Assembly: GCA_003224135.1 (NCBI GenBank)
Contig: QHYO01000241.1
Coordinates: 1-5,016 of the forward strand
Source of the DNA: Acidobacteriota bacterium
GTDB taxonomy: Bacteria > Acidobacteriota > Terriglobia > Acidiferrales > UBA7541
Length of the DNA stretch: 5,016 nt
Direction: 5' to 3'
The position numbers were made by a program, and so were the translations under genes. Within the stretch, counting starts at the first letter, position 1. Every line of letters begins with the position of its first letter. The notes beneath the pieces were generated by a model. The model did not search any database. It saw only the letters and a program-made list of their open reading frames with translations, and was not told where the DNA came from. Below are positions 1 through 5,016 of this stretch, in pieces.

Positions 1-415
1 CTGCCCCAATAAAGGCGCGTGCGGGATACTCCTTCGTGAAATACGATTTGTAAATCGGATTGAATTTTTCGAAGAGCGTCAGATCGGTGCAGGAAATCTG
101 CACGTAAACAAGATCGTCCATCGTCATTCCGGCTTGCGCCAAGACATCTTTTTCCCCGTCGAGCAGAATCTTGATTTCGTCTTCGATTTTATCCGGCGCT
201 TTTCCCGTTTTCGGGTCGAGGCCAATCCGTCCCGCGAGGTACAGCGTGTTGCCCGTAAGAATCGCGTCACTGAACGGCGCTTGCACGGTTTTGCCGGGCA
301 GATCGATCACTTTCCGCGGTGCCTGGGGCGGAGGTTGTGAGAGTGTTCCTTGCACGGTGGTAAGTATGCCGGCGACGACTAGAGTTGCCAGGACGATTCC
401 GACTCGGCGATTCAT
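1..415 (-). CDS. Exported RidA/YjgF/UK114-family protein, 3' end outside window
   Basis: The frame reads from ATG at 415 leftwards without a stop to base 1, giving 138 residues. About 20 more would be expected from the usual family length of about 130 residues plus the leader. Residues 1-22 look like a Sec signal peptide: Asn-Arg-Arg, a hydrophobic core of about 15 residues, then VQG as a possible cleavage site. From residue 44 on, the protein follows the RidA fold: APFSDA, GNTLYLAGRIG, DPKTGK, then FEKFNPIYKSYF and PARAFIGA. Arg133 aligns with the substrate-binding Arg105 of E. coli RidA. Tyr17 and Ser30 of E. coli RidA are replaced by Phe48 and Ala61, and the Glu120 equivalent lies off the edge. 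Classical RidA hydrolyses reactive enamine/imine intermediates in the cytosol. An exported version with these changes may do something else, so I give no gene symbol. An AAGGAG site lies 8 bases before the ATG. Confidence 0.88.
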   Translation of the reverse strand, partial: MNRRVGIVLATLVVAGILTTVQGTLSQPPPQAPRKVIDLPGKTVQAPFSDAILTGNTLYLAGRIGLDPKTGKAPDKIEDEIKILLDGEKDVLAQAGMTMDDLVYVQISCTDLTLFEKFNPIYKSYFTKEYPARAFIGA

Positions 416-423
416 TTGAAAAA

Positions 424-429
424 CTCCTT
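424..429 (-). promoter_or_regulatory. Shine-Dalgarno site of the ridA-like gene
   Basis: On the minus strand the sequence reads AAGGAG, with 8 bases between it and the ATG at 415. This is close to ideal and supports that start, and therefore the signal peptide, as real. Confidence 0.75.
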
Positions 430-435
430 GGGCAG

Positions 436-463
436 CGAATATGGTTTGAAAGCCGCGCTGCAA
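436..463 (-). promoter_or_regulatory. Weak candidate promoter for the ridA-like gene
   Basis: On the minus strand, TTGCAG (458-463) is followed after 16 bases by TATTCG (436-441). Each hexamer matches the sigma-70 consensus at only three of six positions. The 118-base gap after yeiH leaves room for a promoter, and no clear terminator separates the genes, so read-through from yeiH is equally possible. Confidence 0.2.
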
Positions 464-533
464 GTGCACAGAGTGTAATGCGGACGGTCCGGTTACGGCA
501 AGCTAGAATCGCTGAAAACCATCACAAATCCGG

Positions 534-1457
534 CTAAAGGGCGATCCAACCACTGCGAATAAAATAGAGAGAAGTGACCCCCGCGAGAATCCATAGCAGT
601 ACGCCTTGGGCGAGCGGACGCCAACCCACCTCTTTCAACGTTGCGCGGGAGATTCCCGTGCCGATCAGAAACAGTGTGACGGTGAGCCCCAGACGCCCGA
701 GTTGAAAAAACATTTGCGACAGGCGCGGCTCTTGCGGGCCATACGTGTTGATCACCGCAGCCATACAAAAAAGGAAAATAAACCAGGGAATCTGGATTTT
801 GGATTTGCTGTGCCTGACAGCGGCGGTAGCAAGCGCCAGCGGCACGATCCAAAGAGCTCGCGCGAGTTTCACGGTTGTAGCGATCACCAGCGCCTCGCTG
901 CCGTATCGTGAACCCGCGCCCACCACCGAACTAGTGTCGTGAATCGCGAGCGCGGCCCACAATCCGAATTGCGATTGCGAAAGATGCAGCGCCGAACCGA
1001 TCGATGGAAAAATAAACAGTGCTATTGAATTGAGAATGAACACCGTGCCGAGCGAAACCGCCATCTCTTCATCGCTTGCGTGCAAGATTGGTCCGACAGC
1101 GGCGATTGCGCTGCCGCCACAAATCGCGGTGCCCGTCGAGATCAGATAGGAAATCACGCCACTAACGGCAAGCAGCTTCCCGATCAGGAATCCCGCGATC
1201 AACGCGAACGCAATGCCGGCGGTCGTATACAGAAATCCGCTGCGCCCGGCCTTGAGCACTTCATGAAGATTCATGCCAAACCCCAGAGCAACCACGGACG
1301 CTTGCAAAAGAAATCTCGCTAACGCGCGGCTGTCTGTGGCAAACGGGTGAAGAAACGCCAAGCCAAAAATGATGCCTGCGCACAGTGCAATCGGCGGCGA
1401 AATAAATCCGGTAGCGCTCAAAATCAGCAGCAAAAAGAAAATTATCTTTGTATTCAT
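534..1457 (-). CDS. yeiH: YeiH/UPF0324 family putative sulfate/sulfite exporter
   Basis: This is a 307-residue, almost entirely hydrophobic protein with about ten membrane segments. Family signatures are ALGFGMNL (57-64), the pore-like STGTAICGGSAIAAV stretch (108-122), AIHDTSSVVGAG (171-182) and KLARALWIVP (197-206). Together they identify the YeiH/Cons_hypoth698 family (PF03601), proposed to export sulfate or sulfite across the inner membrane. The substrate is not proven for this branch. E. coli YeiH is about 349 residues, so this one is slightly short at the N terminus. I chose the ATG at 1457. The open frame runs 47 codons further upstream to 1598, but that part is charged, lacks family similarity and would overlap tlpA by about 100 bases. 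Only a weak GAG lies before the ATG, so translation may be coupled to tlpA, which ends 35 bases upstream on the same strand. The gene symbol reflects family, not proven orthology. Confidence 0.88.
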   Translation of the reverse strand: MNTKIIFFLLLILSATGFISPPIALCAGIIFGLAFLHPFATDSRALARFLLQASVVALGFGMNLHEVLKAGRSGFLYTTAGIAFALIAGFLIGKLLAVSGVISYLISTGTAICGGSAIAAVGPILHASDEEMAVSLGTVFILNSIALFIFPSIGSALHLSQSQFGLWAALAIHDTSSVVGAGSRYGSEALVIATTVKLARALWIVPLALATAAVRHSKSKIQIPWFIFLFCMAAVINTYGPQEPRLSQMFFQLGRLGLTVTLFLIGTGISRATLKEVGWRPLAQGVLLWILAGVTSLYFIRSGWIAL

Positions 1458-1492
1458 GCGCTCAGGAGAAAATGCGTCGCCTTTGTATACGA

Positions 1493-2359
1493 TCAGTGTG
1501 GCTGATTGGGAGCGACCGGCTTCACGGAATTTTTGCTCGCTCCCGGATGCGCCACTTGCGAAACGACTTTCGCCGTGAGCGCCAGGCTGACGCGACAAGC
1601 GGAATCATTGATTCGGCACTGCGCGAGCGTCAGTTTGCACCCGCAATTGCACGACTCGGCATTCATGCGGCGAAGTGCGACCGACCGTTGGTTGGCATTC
1701 AGTTTCGAGAAGTCAACGCCGGGAAGCTCTGTTGCGCGTTCTGCATTCTTCAAAAAAATCTGGCCATTGTCTTCGAAATATTCAACTCTCGCGTCCACCG
1801 CCTGTCCGAGCATTGCGCGAACTTCCAATTCATAAATGGAGGGATCATTCAGCCCGACGTGTTTTTGTACGATGCGCCCTTCAGGATCGATGACGAACGA
1901 AGTGGGAAGCGCGGCAATGCCGCCATAGTCGCGGCGCACTGCGTCCGAAGACATCGCAACGCGATAGTTGATCCCGGATTGCAGCACGAAGCGGCGGACC
2001 TCATCGGGATCGTCTTCGTCGGTCGCCAGAGCGATAATTTCGAACTTGTCGGCATAACGCTTCTGCAGATCAACAAGGTCAGGAATTTCCGCGCGGCACG
2101 GTCCGCACCAGGTCGCCCAGAAATTCAGCAGCACGATTTTGCCCTTAGCCTCGGCCAGCGAAACTGGTTTGCCATTCAGATCATTCAACTGAAAAGCGGG
2201 AGCGGCGTCCGGATTTTTCACAAACCGAATCACGTTCGCGTCCGCCGCATCTTGCCCGGTCTGAACGGCGCCGGCGTGAGCCGTTTGCGTGCGCCCGCAG
2301 CCGCCCATCAGCACCGCTGCTGTCAGCACCACTAACGTCCATGGCAATTTCCTGTCCAT
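1493..2359 (-). CDS. TlpA-like thioredoxin-fold lipoprotein with Cys-rich C-terminal tail
   Basis: The product has 288 residues. Residues 1-21 form a lipoprotein signal: MDRK, a hydrophobic core, then LMGGC, with Cys21 as the likely lipidated residue. After a linker, residues 51-185 are a TlpA/ResA-type thioredoxin domain: [29 protein letters not shown] with redox cysteines Cys85 and Cys88, and the cis-proline loop [11 protein letters not shown] (Pro152). Such proteins reduce or exchange disulfides outside the cytoplasmic membrane, for example in cytochrome c maturation. Residues 190-288 are an extension beyond the usual domain. It contains GQIFLKNAE, then [10 protein letters not shown], then five cysteines at 237, 239, 241, 248 and 255. 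The ATG at 2359 has a short GAAGGGC just upstream and gives a clean lipoprotein signal. The gene probably heads an operon with the yeiH-like gene. Redox function is well supported; the client and the role of the tail are unknown. Confidence 0.92.
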   Translation of the reverse strand: MDRKLPWTLVVLTAAVLMGGCGRTQTAHAGAVQTGQDAADANVIRFVKNPDAAPAFQLNDLNGKPVSLAEAKGKIVLLNFWATWCGPCRAEIPDLVDLQKRYADKFEIIALATDEDDPDEVRRFVLQSGINYRVAMSSDAVRRDYGGIAALPTSFVIDPEGRIVQKHVGLNDPSIYELEVRAMLGQAVDARVEYFEDNGQIFLKNAERATELPGVDFSKLNANQRSVALRRMNAESCNCGCKLTLAQCRINDSACRVSLALTAKVVSQVAHPGASKNSVKPVAPNQPH

Positions 2360-2404
2360 CGCCCTTCAATTGTAACGCATTCGCCGCAGCGACTGGTTCC
2401 AGGG

Positions 2405-2434
2405 AACATCAAAACGGTGAACCAAAGCCGTCAA
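2405..2434 (-). promoter_or_regulatory. Candidate promoter for the tlpA-yeiH operon
   Basis: On the minus strand TTGACG (2429-2434) matches the -35 consensus at five of six positions. The best -10 at an acceptable distance is GATGTT (2405-2410), after 18 bases, with three of six matches. The site lies in the 100-base gap between the divergent tlpA-like and vapC genes, where a promoter for each is expected. A TACAAT closer to the tlpA start has no -35 partner and would leave almost no leader. Confidence 0.25.
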
Positions 2435-2452
2435 CCTTGATTTAAGACGAAC

Positions 2453-2457
2453 GGGAG
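2453..2457 (+). promoter_or_regulatory. Possible Shine-Dalgarno site of vapC
   Basis: GGGAG ends two bases before the GTG at 2460, closer than the usual spacing. The start codon overlaps a TGA in another frame (GTGA, 2460-2463), the arrangement common where a vapC start overlaps the stop of its antitoxin gene. Confidence 0.4.
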
Positions 2458-2459
2458 AA

Positions 2460-2852
2460 GTGATTCTGTTGGACACGCACGTCGTCGTGTGGGTCGTGCT
2501 CGATCCAAGCAAGCTCTCACAGCAAGCGGTGGCTGCAATCGAGAAGTCCATCAAAGTTGGAAATGGTATAGCAATGTGCGGAGTAAGTCTTCTCGAGATT
2601 GCGCACTTAGTCGCGCGCGGACGAATCCAAACAAATTCATTGCTAGAAACGTTCTTGGAGCAAATCGAATCGCGCTTCGTGATTCTGCAACTCAACAGTC
2701 AGATTGCCGCTCGCGCCGCGCAACTCCCAGTTTCCTACCCACGCGACCCAATGGATCGCATCATCGGCGCCACCGCAATTGTCGAAGACTTGCCGCTCGT
2801 CACTGCCGATGCGCAGATCCAACAATCCAAAGCCGTGAAAGCCATCTGGTAG
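2460..2852 (+). CDS. vapC: VapC-like PIN-domain ribonuclease toxin, no antitoxin seen
   Basis: This is a full-length 130-residue PIN-domain protein starting at GTG. It begins MILLDTHVVVW and ends at KAIW, the typical ends of this VapC subgroup. Acidic metal-binding residues expected for Mg-dependent RNase activity are in place: Asp5, Glu46 in SLLEIAHLVARGRI, Asp96/Asp99 in RDPMDR, and Asp117 in LPLVTAD. VapC toxins cleave tRNA or rRNA and are normally held inactive by a VapB antitoxin encoded just upstream. Here the upstream gap to the divergent tlpA start is only 100 bases, and no frame in it encodes a plausible antitoxin. The vapC frame itself is closed by TGA at 2418-2420. Downstream, the convergent DUF4349 gene ends 50 bases away. 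It could be an orphan toxin controlled in trans, or a relic with an intact active site. It is the only gene on the plus strand here, which fits acquisition as a mobile cassette, though base composition does not stand out. Confidence 0.9.
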   Translation: MILLDTHVVVWVVLDPSKLSQQAVAAIEKSIKVGNGIAMCGVSLLEIAHLVARGRIQTNSLLETFLEQIESRFVILQLNSQIAARAAQLPVSYPRDPMDRIIGATAIVEDLPLVTADAQIQQSKAVKAIW

Positions 2853-2902
2853 CGCGTGCTCAACGAAATGAATGGGCGAATGTGCGATGCAGCCTGCGAG
2901 TG

Positions 2903-3784
2903 TTAAGCCGATGGGCTCGGCGCAGAGACATTTCGCTTGCGACGCAGTTTTTGCCAAAACCTAACAAGTAGCCATCCGCCCGGCACGATGATGACCAACC
3001 ACGGGATGACGGACACTACAACCGTGATCAGTGTCGCCAGGCTCTCCGCTAGATTCGCGCCCGACTCACGAAACGCATCCCAAATCGGCGTGAATGCACT
3101 CCTGTTCGCGCCGGATCTTTGCACACGGAAATTAAGTTCAACAGCGACCTTTTCCGTTTCGTTCGCCAGGATTTTTCGCTGGGCATTTTCGCTGTCCAAT
3201 TCTGACTGGACATCGGTGAGCTTTTCCTGAATTTCCACAAGATCCTTGACGCCCACAGAAGGCTTCCCCAACATACCGCGAAGGCTGTCGCGATACGTAT
3301 TAAGGTTTTTGATTTTGGCTTCAGTATCTACAACCGCGGACGTCTTGTCCTCGGTTTCCGTCGTGTGCTGAACGATATTGCCTTGCTTTTCCGCCTGTGC
3401 AATTAATCTCGGGAAATCTTGCGGCGCAACGCGTAGGGCTATGCTACCGGAAGGAGAGGACTCAGGTGTTCGCGCCGTAATGCTTGAAGCAATGATCTCG
3501 CACTGGATGCTCCCGCAAAAGTTGATGACTGATTCCCAGGCCTTGGGAAGGTCACCTTCGTTAGAAACGATTTCAAGTTTGTGGCGCACCGCGGTGAAGC
3601 GGTGGGAGCTGTCGGAGACGGCAGACAGAGAATGCGTGAACAAGGCCCGAGTTGAACTCGCCAATCCACTTACTCTCGTATAAGACGCCGTTTCCGCTCG
3701 GTCCACGCTGATAACTGCTTTTCGGGAACACCCGGCGACCAGGAGAGCGCCGGCAAGAAGTAGAGATGTGAGTTTAAGGGGCAT
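2903..3784 (-). CDS. DUF4349-domain lipoprotein with C-terminal membrane segment
   Basis: The 293-residue product starts with a lipoprotein signal: MPLKLT, a Leu/Ala core and LVAGC, with Cys19 as the lipid site. Residues about 60-222 match the DUF4349 pattern: RHKLEIVS, a SGSIALRVAPQDFPRLI strand-helix unit, then VVDTEAKIKNLNTYRDSLRGML and DLVEIQEKLTDVQSELDSE. The region from about 153 to 213 is charged, helical and probably a coiled coil. Residues about 249-277 are one long hydrophobic membrane helix, followed by the basic RFWQKLRRKRN, which should face the cytoplasm. The domain would therefore sit outside the inner membrane, tethered at both ends. The function of DUF4349 proteins is not established. 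Two cysteines, Cys90 and Cys95, could form a disulfide. The ATG at 3784 is supported by GAGGA ten bases upstream and by the lipobox. It follows pheT by 100 bases on the same strand and converges with vapC. Confidence 0.88.
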   Translation of the reverse strand: MPLKLTSLLLAGALLVAGCSRKAVISVDRAETASYTRVSGLASSTRALFTHSLSAVSDSSHRFTAVRHKLEIVSNEGDLPKAWESVINFCGSIQCEIIASSITARTPESSPSGSIALRVAPQDFPRLIAQAEKQGNIVQHTTETEDKTSAVVDTEAKIKNLNTYRDSLRGMLGKPSVGVKDLVEIQEKLTDVQSELDSENAQRKILANETEKVAVELNFRVQRSGANRSAFTPIWDAFRESGANLAESLATLITVVVSVIPWLVIIVPGGWLLVRFWQKLRRKRNVSAPSPSA

Positions 3785-3794
3785 GGGTCAGTAA

Positions 3795-3799
3795 TCCTC
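3795..3799 (-). promoter_or_regulatory. Shine-Dalgarno site of the DUF4349 gene
   Basis: The minus strand reads GAGGA, ending ten bases before the ATG at 3784. The spacing is slightly long but acceptable. The rest of the 100-base gap to pheT (3785-3884) shows neither a clear promoter nor a hairpin with a T-run, so read-through from pheT is possible. Confidence 0.5.
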
Positions 3800-3884
3800 A
3801 GAGGCGATTTACATGCAAGGTAGGTCGCTTACAATACCCCACTTCTTTTTCTTGGACACGAGACGTTAGCAAAAGTTCCCGATG

Positions 3885-5016
3885 TCAGGACGAGCGGAGC
3901 TGGGCGTCGACGGAAGTTTCCAGCGCGGCAACAATTTTCGACGAGAACTCGGAAACTTGCGCGTCCGTCAGAGTGGCTTCGCGACTCTGGAACGTTACGC
4001 GAATCATGAGTGAGTATTTTCCCGCTGGAACATTTTTCCCGCGATAGAGGTCGGCGGCTTCGACAGACGTGACTTCCGCGATATTCAGCGAGCGGATCGC
4101 TTTTACAATTTCCGCGAAGGGCGTGCCTTCGGCGAGCAGCAAAGAAAAATCGCGTTCGACCGCCGGGAAGCGGGGAAGGGGGTCATAACGGCGCGCATTT
4201 TTCACTCCGTGATATGCACAGTAGAACGGACCGAGAACGAGCTCGGCAAGAAAAACGTCCTGGCGGAATTTGAGCTTGTCCGCAACGCGGCGCGCCAGCT
4301 GCCCTGCCGAGCCGAGTTGGTTTTCTCCGAGACGAATCTGTCCGCGTTTCGCGGGATGCAGCGACTCCGCTCCGCCGTGTTCCCACTCTAAACCGCCGGC
4401 CAGTGTGCCGATCGAGTCAAGATCGCCCTTGAGATCGGCGAACGCAAACGCGCGCGCGGAATCGTAAAGACCCTGCGAACGCGCTTCGCCGGTTGCGCCG
4501 AGAGTCAGGAAAAGCGTTTCCACTGGCGCGACTGTGGCTTCGCCCGATTTTTCCGGAGACGCAAAGCGATAATGGCGCCCGATTTCGAAGAGGCGAACGT
4601 TGCGCTGGCCGTGGTTGAGATTCCATTCAATCGCGTTAGTCATCGAGACAGACCCATTCGAGCGCAGAAGATTCATCTCTTCGGAAAGAGGATTGGCGAG
4701 GCGCGCGGGCATTACGCCGTCCGGACGAAAGAGCGCGTCGCGGTCCTCTGCGACGTGCGGAATGGTCACGATCTCGCGATAGCCAAGCCCTATCAACCGT
4801 TCGCGCAAGCGAGATTCCGCTTCGTAATGCGCGAGGCGCGCCGCTCCTTGGCGCGCCGCGGGGAGGCGCGGCGGAAATTTATCAAGACCATAAACGCGCG
4901 CAACTTCTTCGATCAAATCGATTTCGCGTTCAACATCGGCGCGCCACGACGGCTGCGTGCATTCCCATGCCGCGAGAATTGAGCCGGCTTGGCCGCGATT
5001 CTGATCCACACGAACG
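3885..5016 (-). CDS. pheT: Phenylalanyl-tRNA synthetase beta subunit, C-terminal half, 5' end outside window
   Basis: The frame is open from the right edge to TGA at 3885-3887, giving 376 visible residues. Full PheT is roughly 680-800 residues. The GTG at 5009 is internal, not the start, since homologous sequence continues upstream. Numbering from that codon: residues 15-48 are the end of the B5 domain (QPSWRADVEREIDLIEEVARVYG); 60-265 are the catalytic-like core with NPLSEEMNLLRSNGS, VRLFEIGRHYRF, FADLKGDLDSI and a LHPAKRGQI stretch; 279-372 are the FDX-ACB anticodon-binding domain, from PRFPAVERDFSLLL through LYRGKNVPAGKYSLMIRVTF to TLTDAQVSEF. With the alpha subunit PheS, which carries the active site, it forms the cytoplasmic alpha2-beta2 enzyme that charges tRNA-Phe. 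The beta subunit edits mischarged Tyr through the B3/B4 region, which is off the edge. pheS would be expected upstream, outside the window. No frameshift is seen. Confidence 0.97.
   Translation of the reverse strand, partial: VRVDQNRGQAGSILAAWECTQPSWRADVEREIDLIEEVARVYGLDKFPPRLPAARQGAARLAHYEAESRLRERLIGLGYREIVTIPHVAEDRDALFRPDGVMPARLANPLSEEMNLLRSNGSVSMTNAIEWNLNHGQRNVRLFEIGRHYRFASPEKSGEATVAPVETLFLTLGATGEARSQGLYDSARAFAFADLKGDLDSIGTLAGGLEWEHGGAESLHPAKRGQIRLGENQLGSAGQLARRVADKLKFRQDVFLAELVLGPFYCAYHGVKNARRYDPLPRFPAVERDFSLLLAEGTPFAEIVKAIRSLNIAEVTSVEAADLYRGKNVPAGKYSLMIRVTFQSREATLTDAQVSEFSSKIVAALETSVDAQLRSS

Noticed and set aside
481..530. Possible terminator after yeiH, including the 11-base palindrome CGGACGGTCCG (481-491)
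   Set aside because: The arms are only 5 bases around a single central base, too tight for a hairpin loop, and no T-run follows on the minus strand.
1458..1598. 47-codon N-terminal extension of the YeiH-like protein
   Set aside because: It overlaps the Cys-rich tail of tlpA, is charged and not membrane-like, and ATG 1457 begins directly at the first membrane segment.
1448..2335. Long plus-strand open frame of 295 codons
   Set aside because: It lies antisense to the TlpA-like and YeiH-like genes, which have clear domains. Its translation is rich in Arg, His and Ile, with no domain, signal or ribosome site.
2907..2921. Hairpin GCCGA-tgggc-TCGGC at the vapC/DUF4349 convergent junction
   Set aside because: It has a short 5-base stem, lies within the DUF4349 coding end, and has no T-run on either side. 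It is not supported as a terminator.
4835..4945. Three copies of GGCGCGCC (4835, 4850, 4938)
   Set aside because: They fall in Ala/Arg-rich pheT codons, with irregular spacing. Codon bias in GC-rich coding sequence explains them without a special role.
4572..4982. Plus-strand open frame of 136 codons inside pheT
   Set aside because: It is antisense to well-conserved PheT sequence. Its Arg/Ala-rich translation is typical of the opposite strand of GC-rich genes.

Overview
The window comes from a moderately GC-rich bacterial chromosome. Envelope lipoproteins with clear lipoboxes, Shine-Dalgarno-like sites and a bacterial two-subunit-type PheT are all present. The flavour of PheT, the exported RidA-like protein and the Cys-rich tail on the TlpA-like protein remind me of soil Acidobacteriota (Terriglobia-like). 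That is an impression from memory, not a search result. I see no tRNA, rRNA, CRISPR array, insertion sequence or phage gene.

Layout from left to right: (1) complement <1..415, an exported RidA/YjgF-fold protein cut by the left edge; (2) complement 534..1457, a YeiH/UPF0324 putative sulfate/sulfite exporter; (3) complement 1493..2359, a TlpA-type thioredoxin lipoprotein with an unusual five-cysteine C-terminal tail; (4) 2460..2852 on the plus strand, a VapC-like PIN-domain ribonuclease with no recognisable antitoxin beside it; (5) complement 2903..3784, a DUF4349 lipoprotein with a C-terminal membrane segment; (6) complement 3885..>5016, the C-terminal half of phenylalanyl-tRNA synthetase beta subunit, cut by the right edge. 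Five of the six genes point left and only vapC points right. No stretch longer than about 120 bases lacks a gene.

How the genes fit together: tlpA-like and yeiH-like are 35 bases apart on the same strand and probably form an operon. An extracytoplasmic thiol-redox protein would then be co-expressed with a membrane exporter for oxidised sulfur anions, and the ridA-like gene lies 118 bases further downstream on the same strand. Four of the six products (RidA-like, YeiH, TlpA, DUF4349) are predicted to be exported, lipid-anchored or membrane proteins. pheT is housekeeping, and the DUF4349 gene 100 bases after it may be read through from it.

I did not find a convincing new multi-gene system. The items most worth a second look are the Cys-rich tail of the TlpA-like protein, its pairing with the YeiH-like exporter, the apparently solitary VapC, and the exported RidA-like protein that lacks two of the usual active-site residues.
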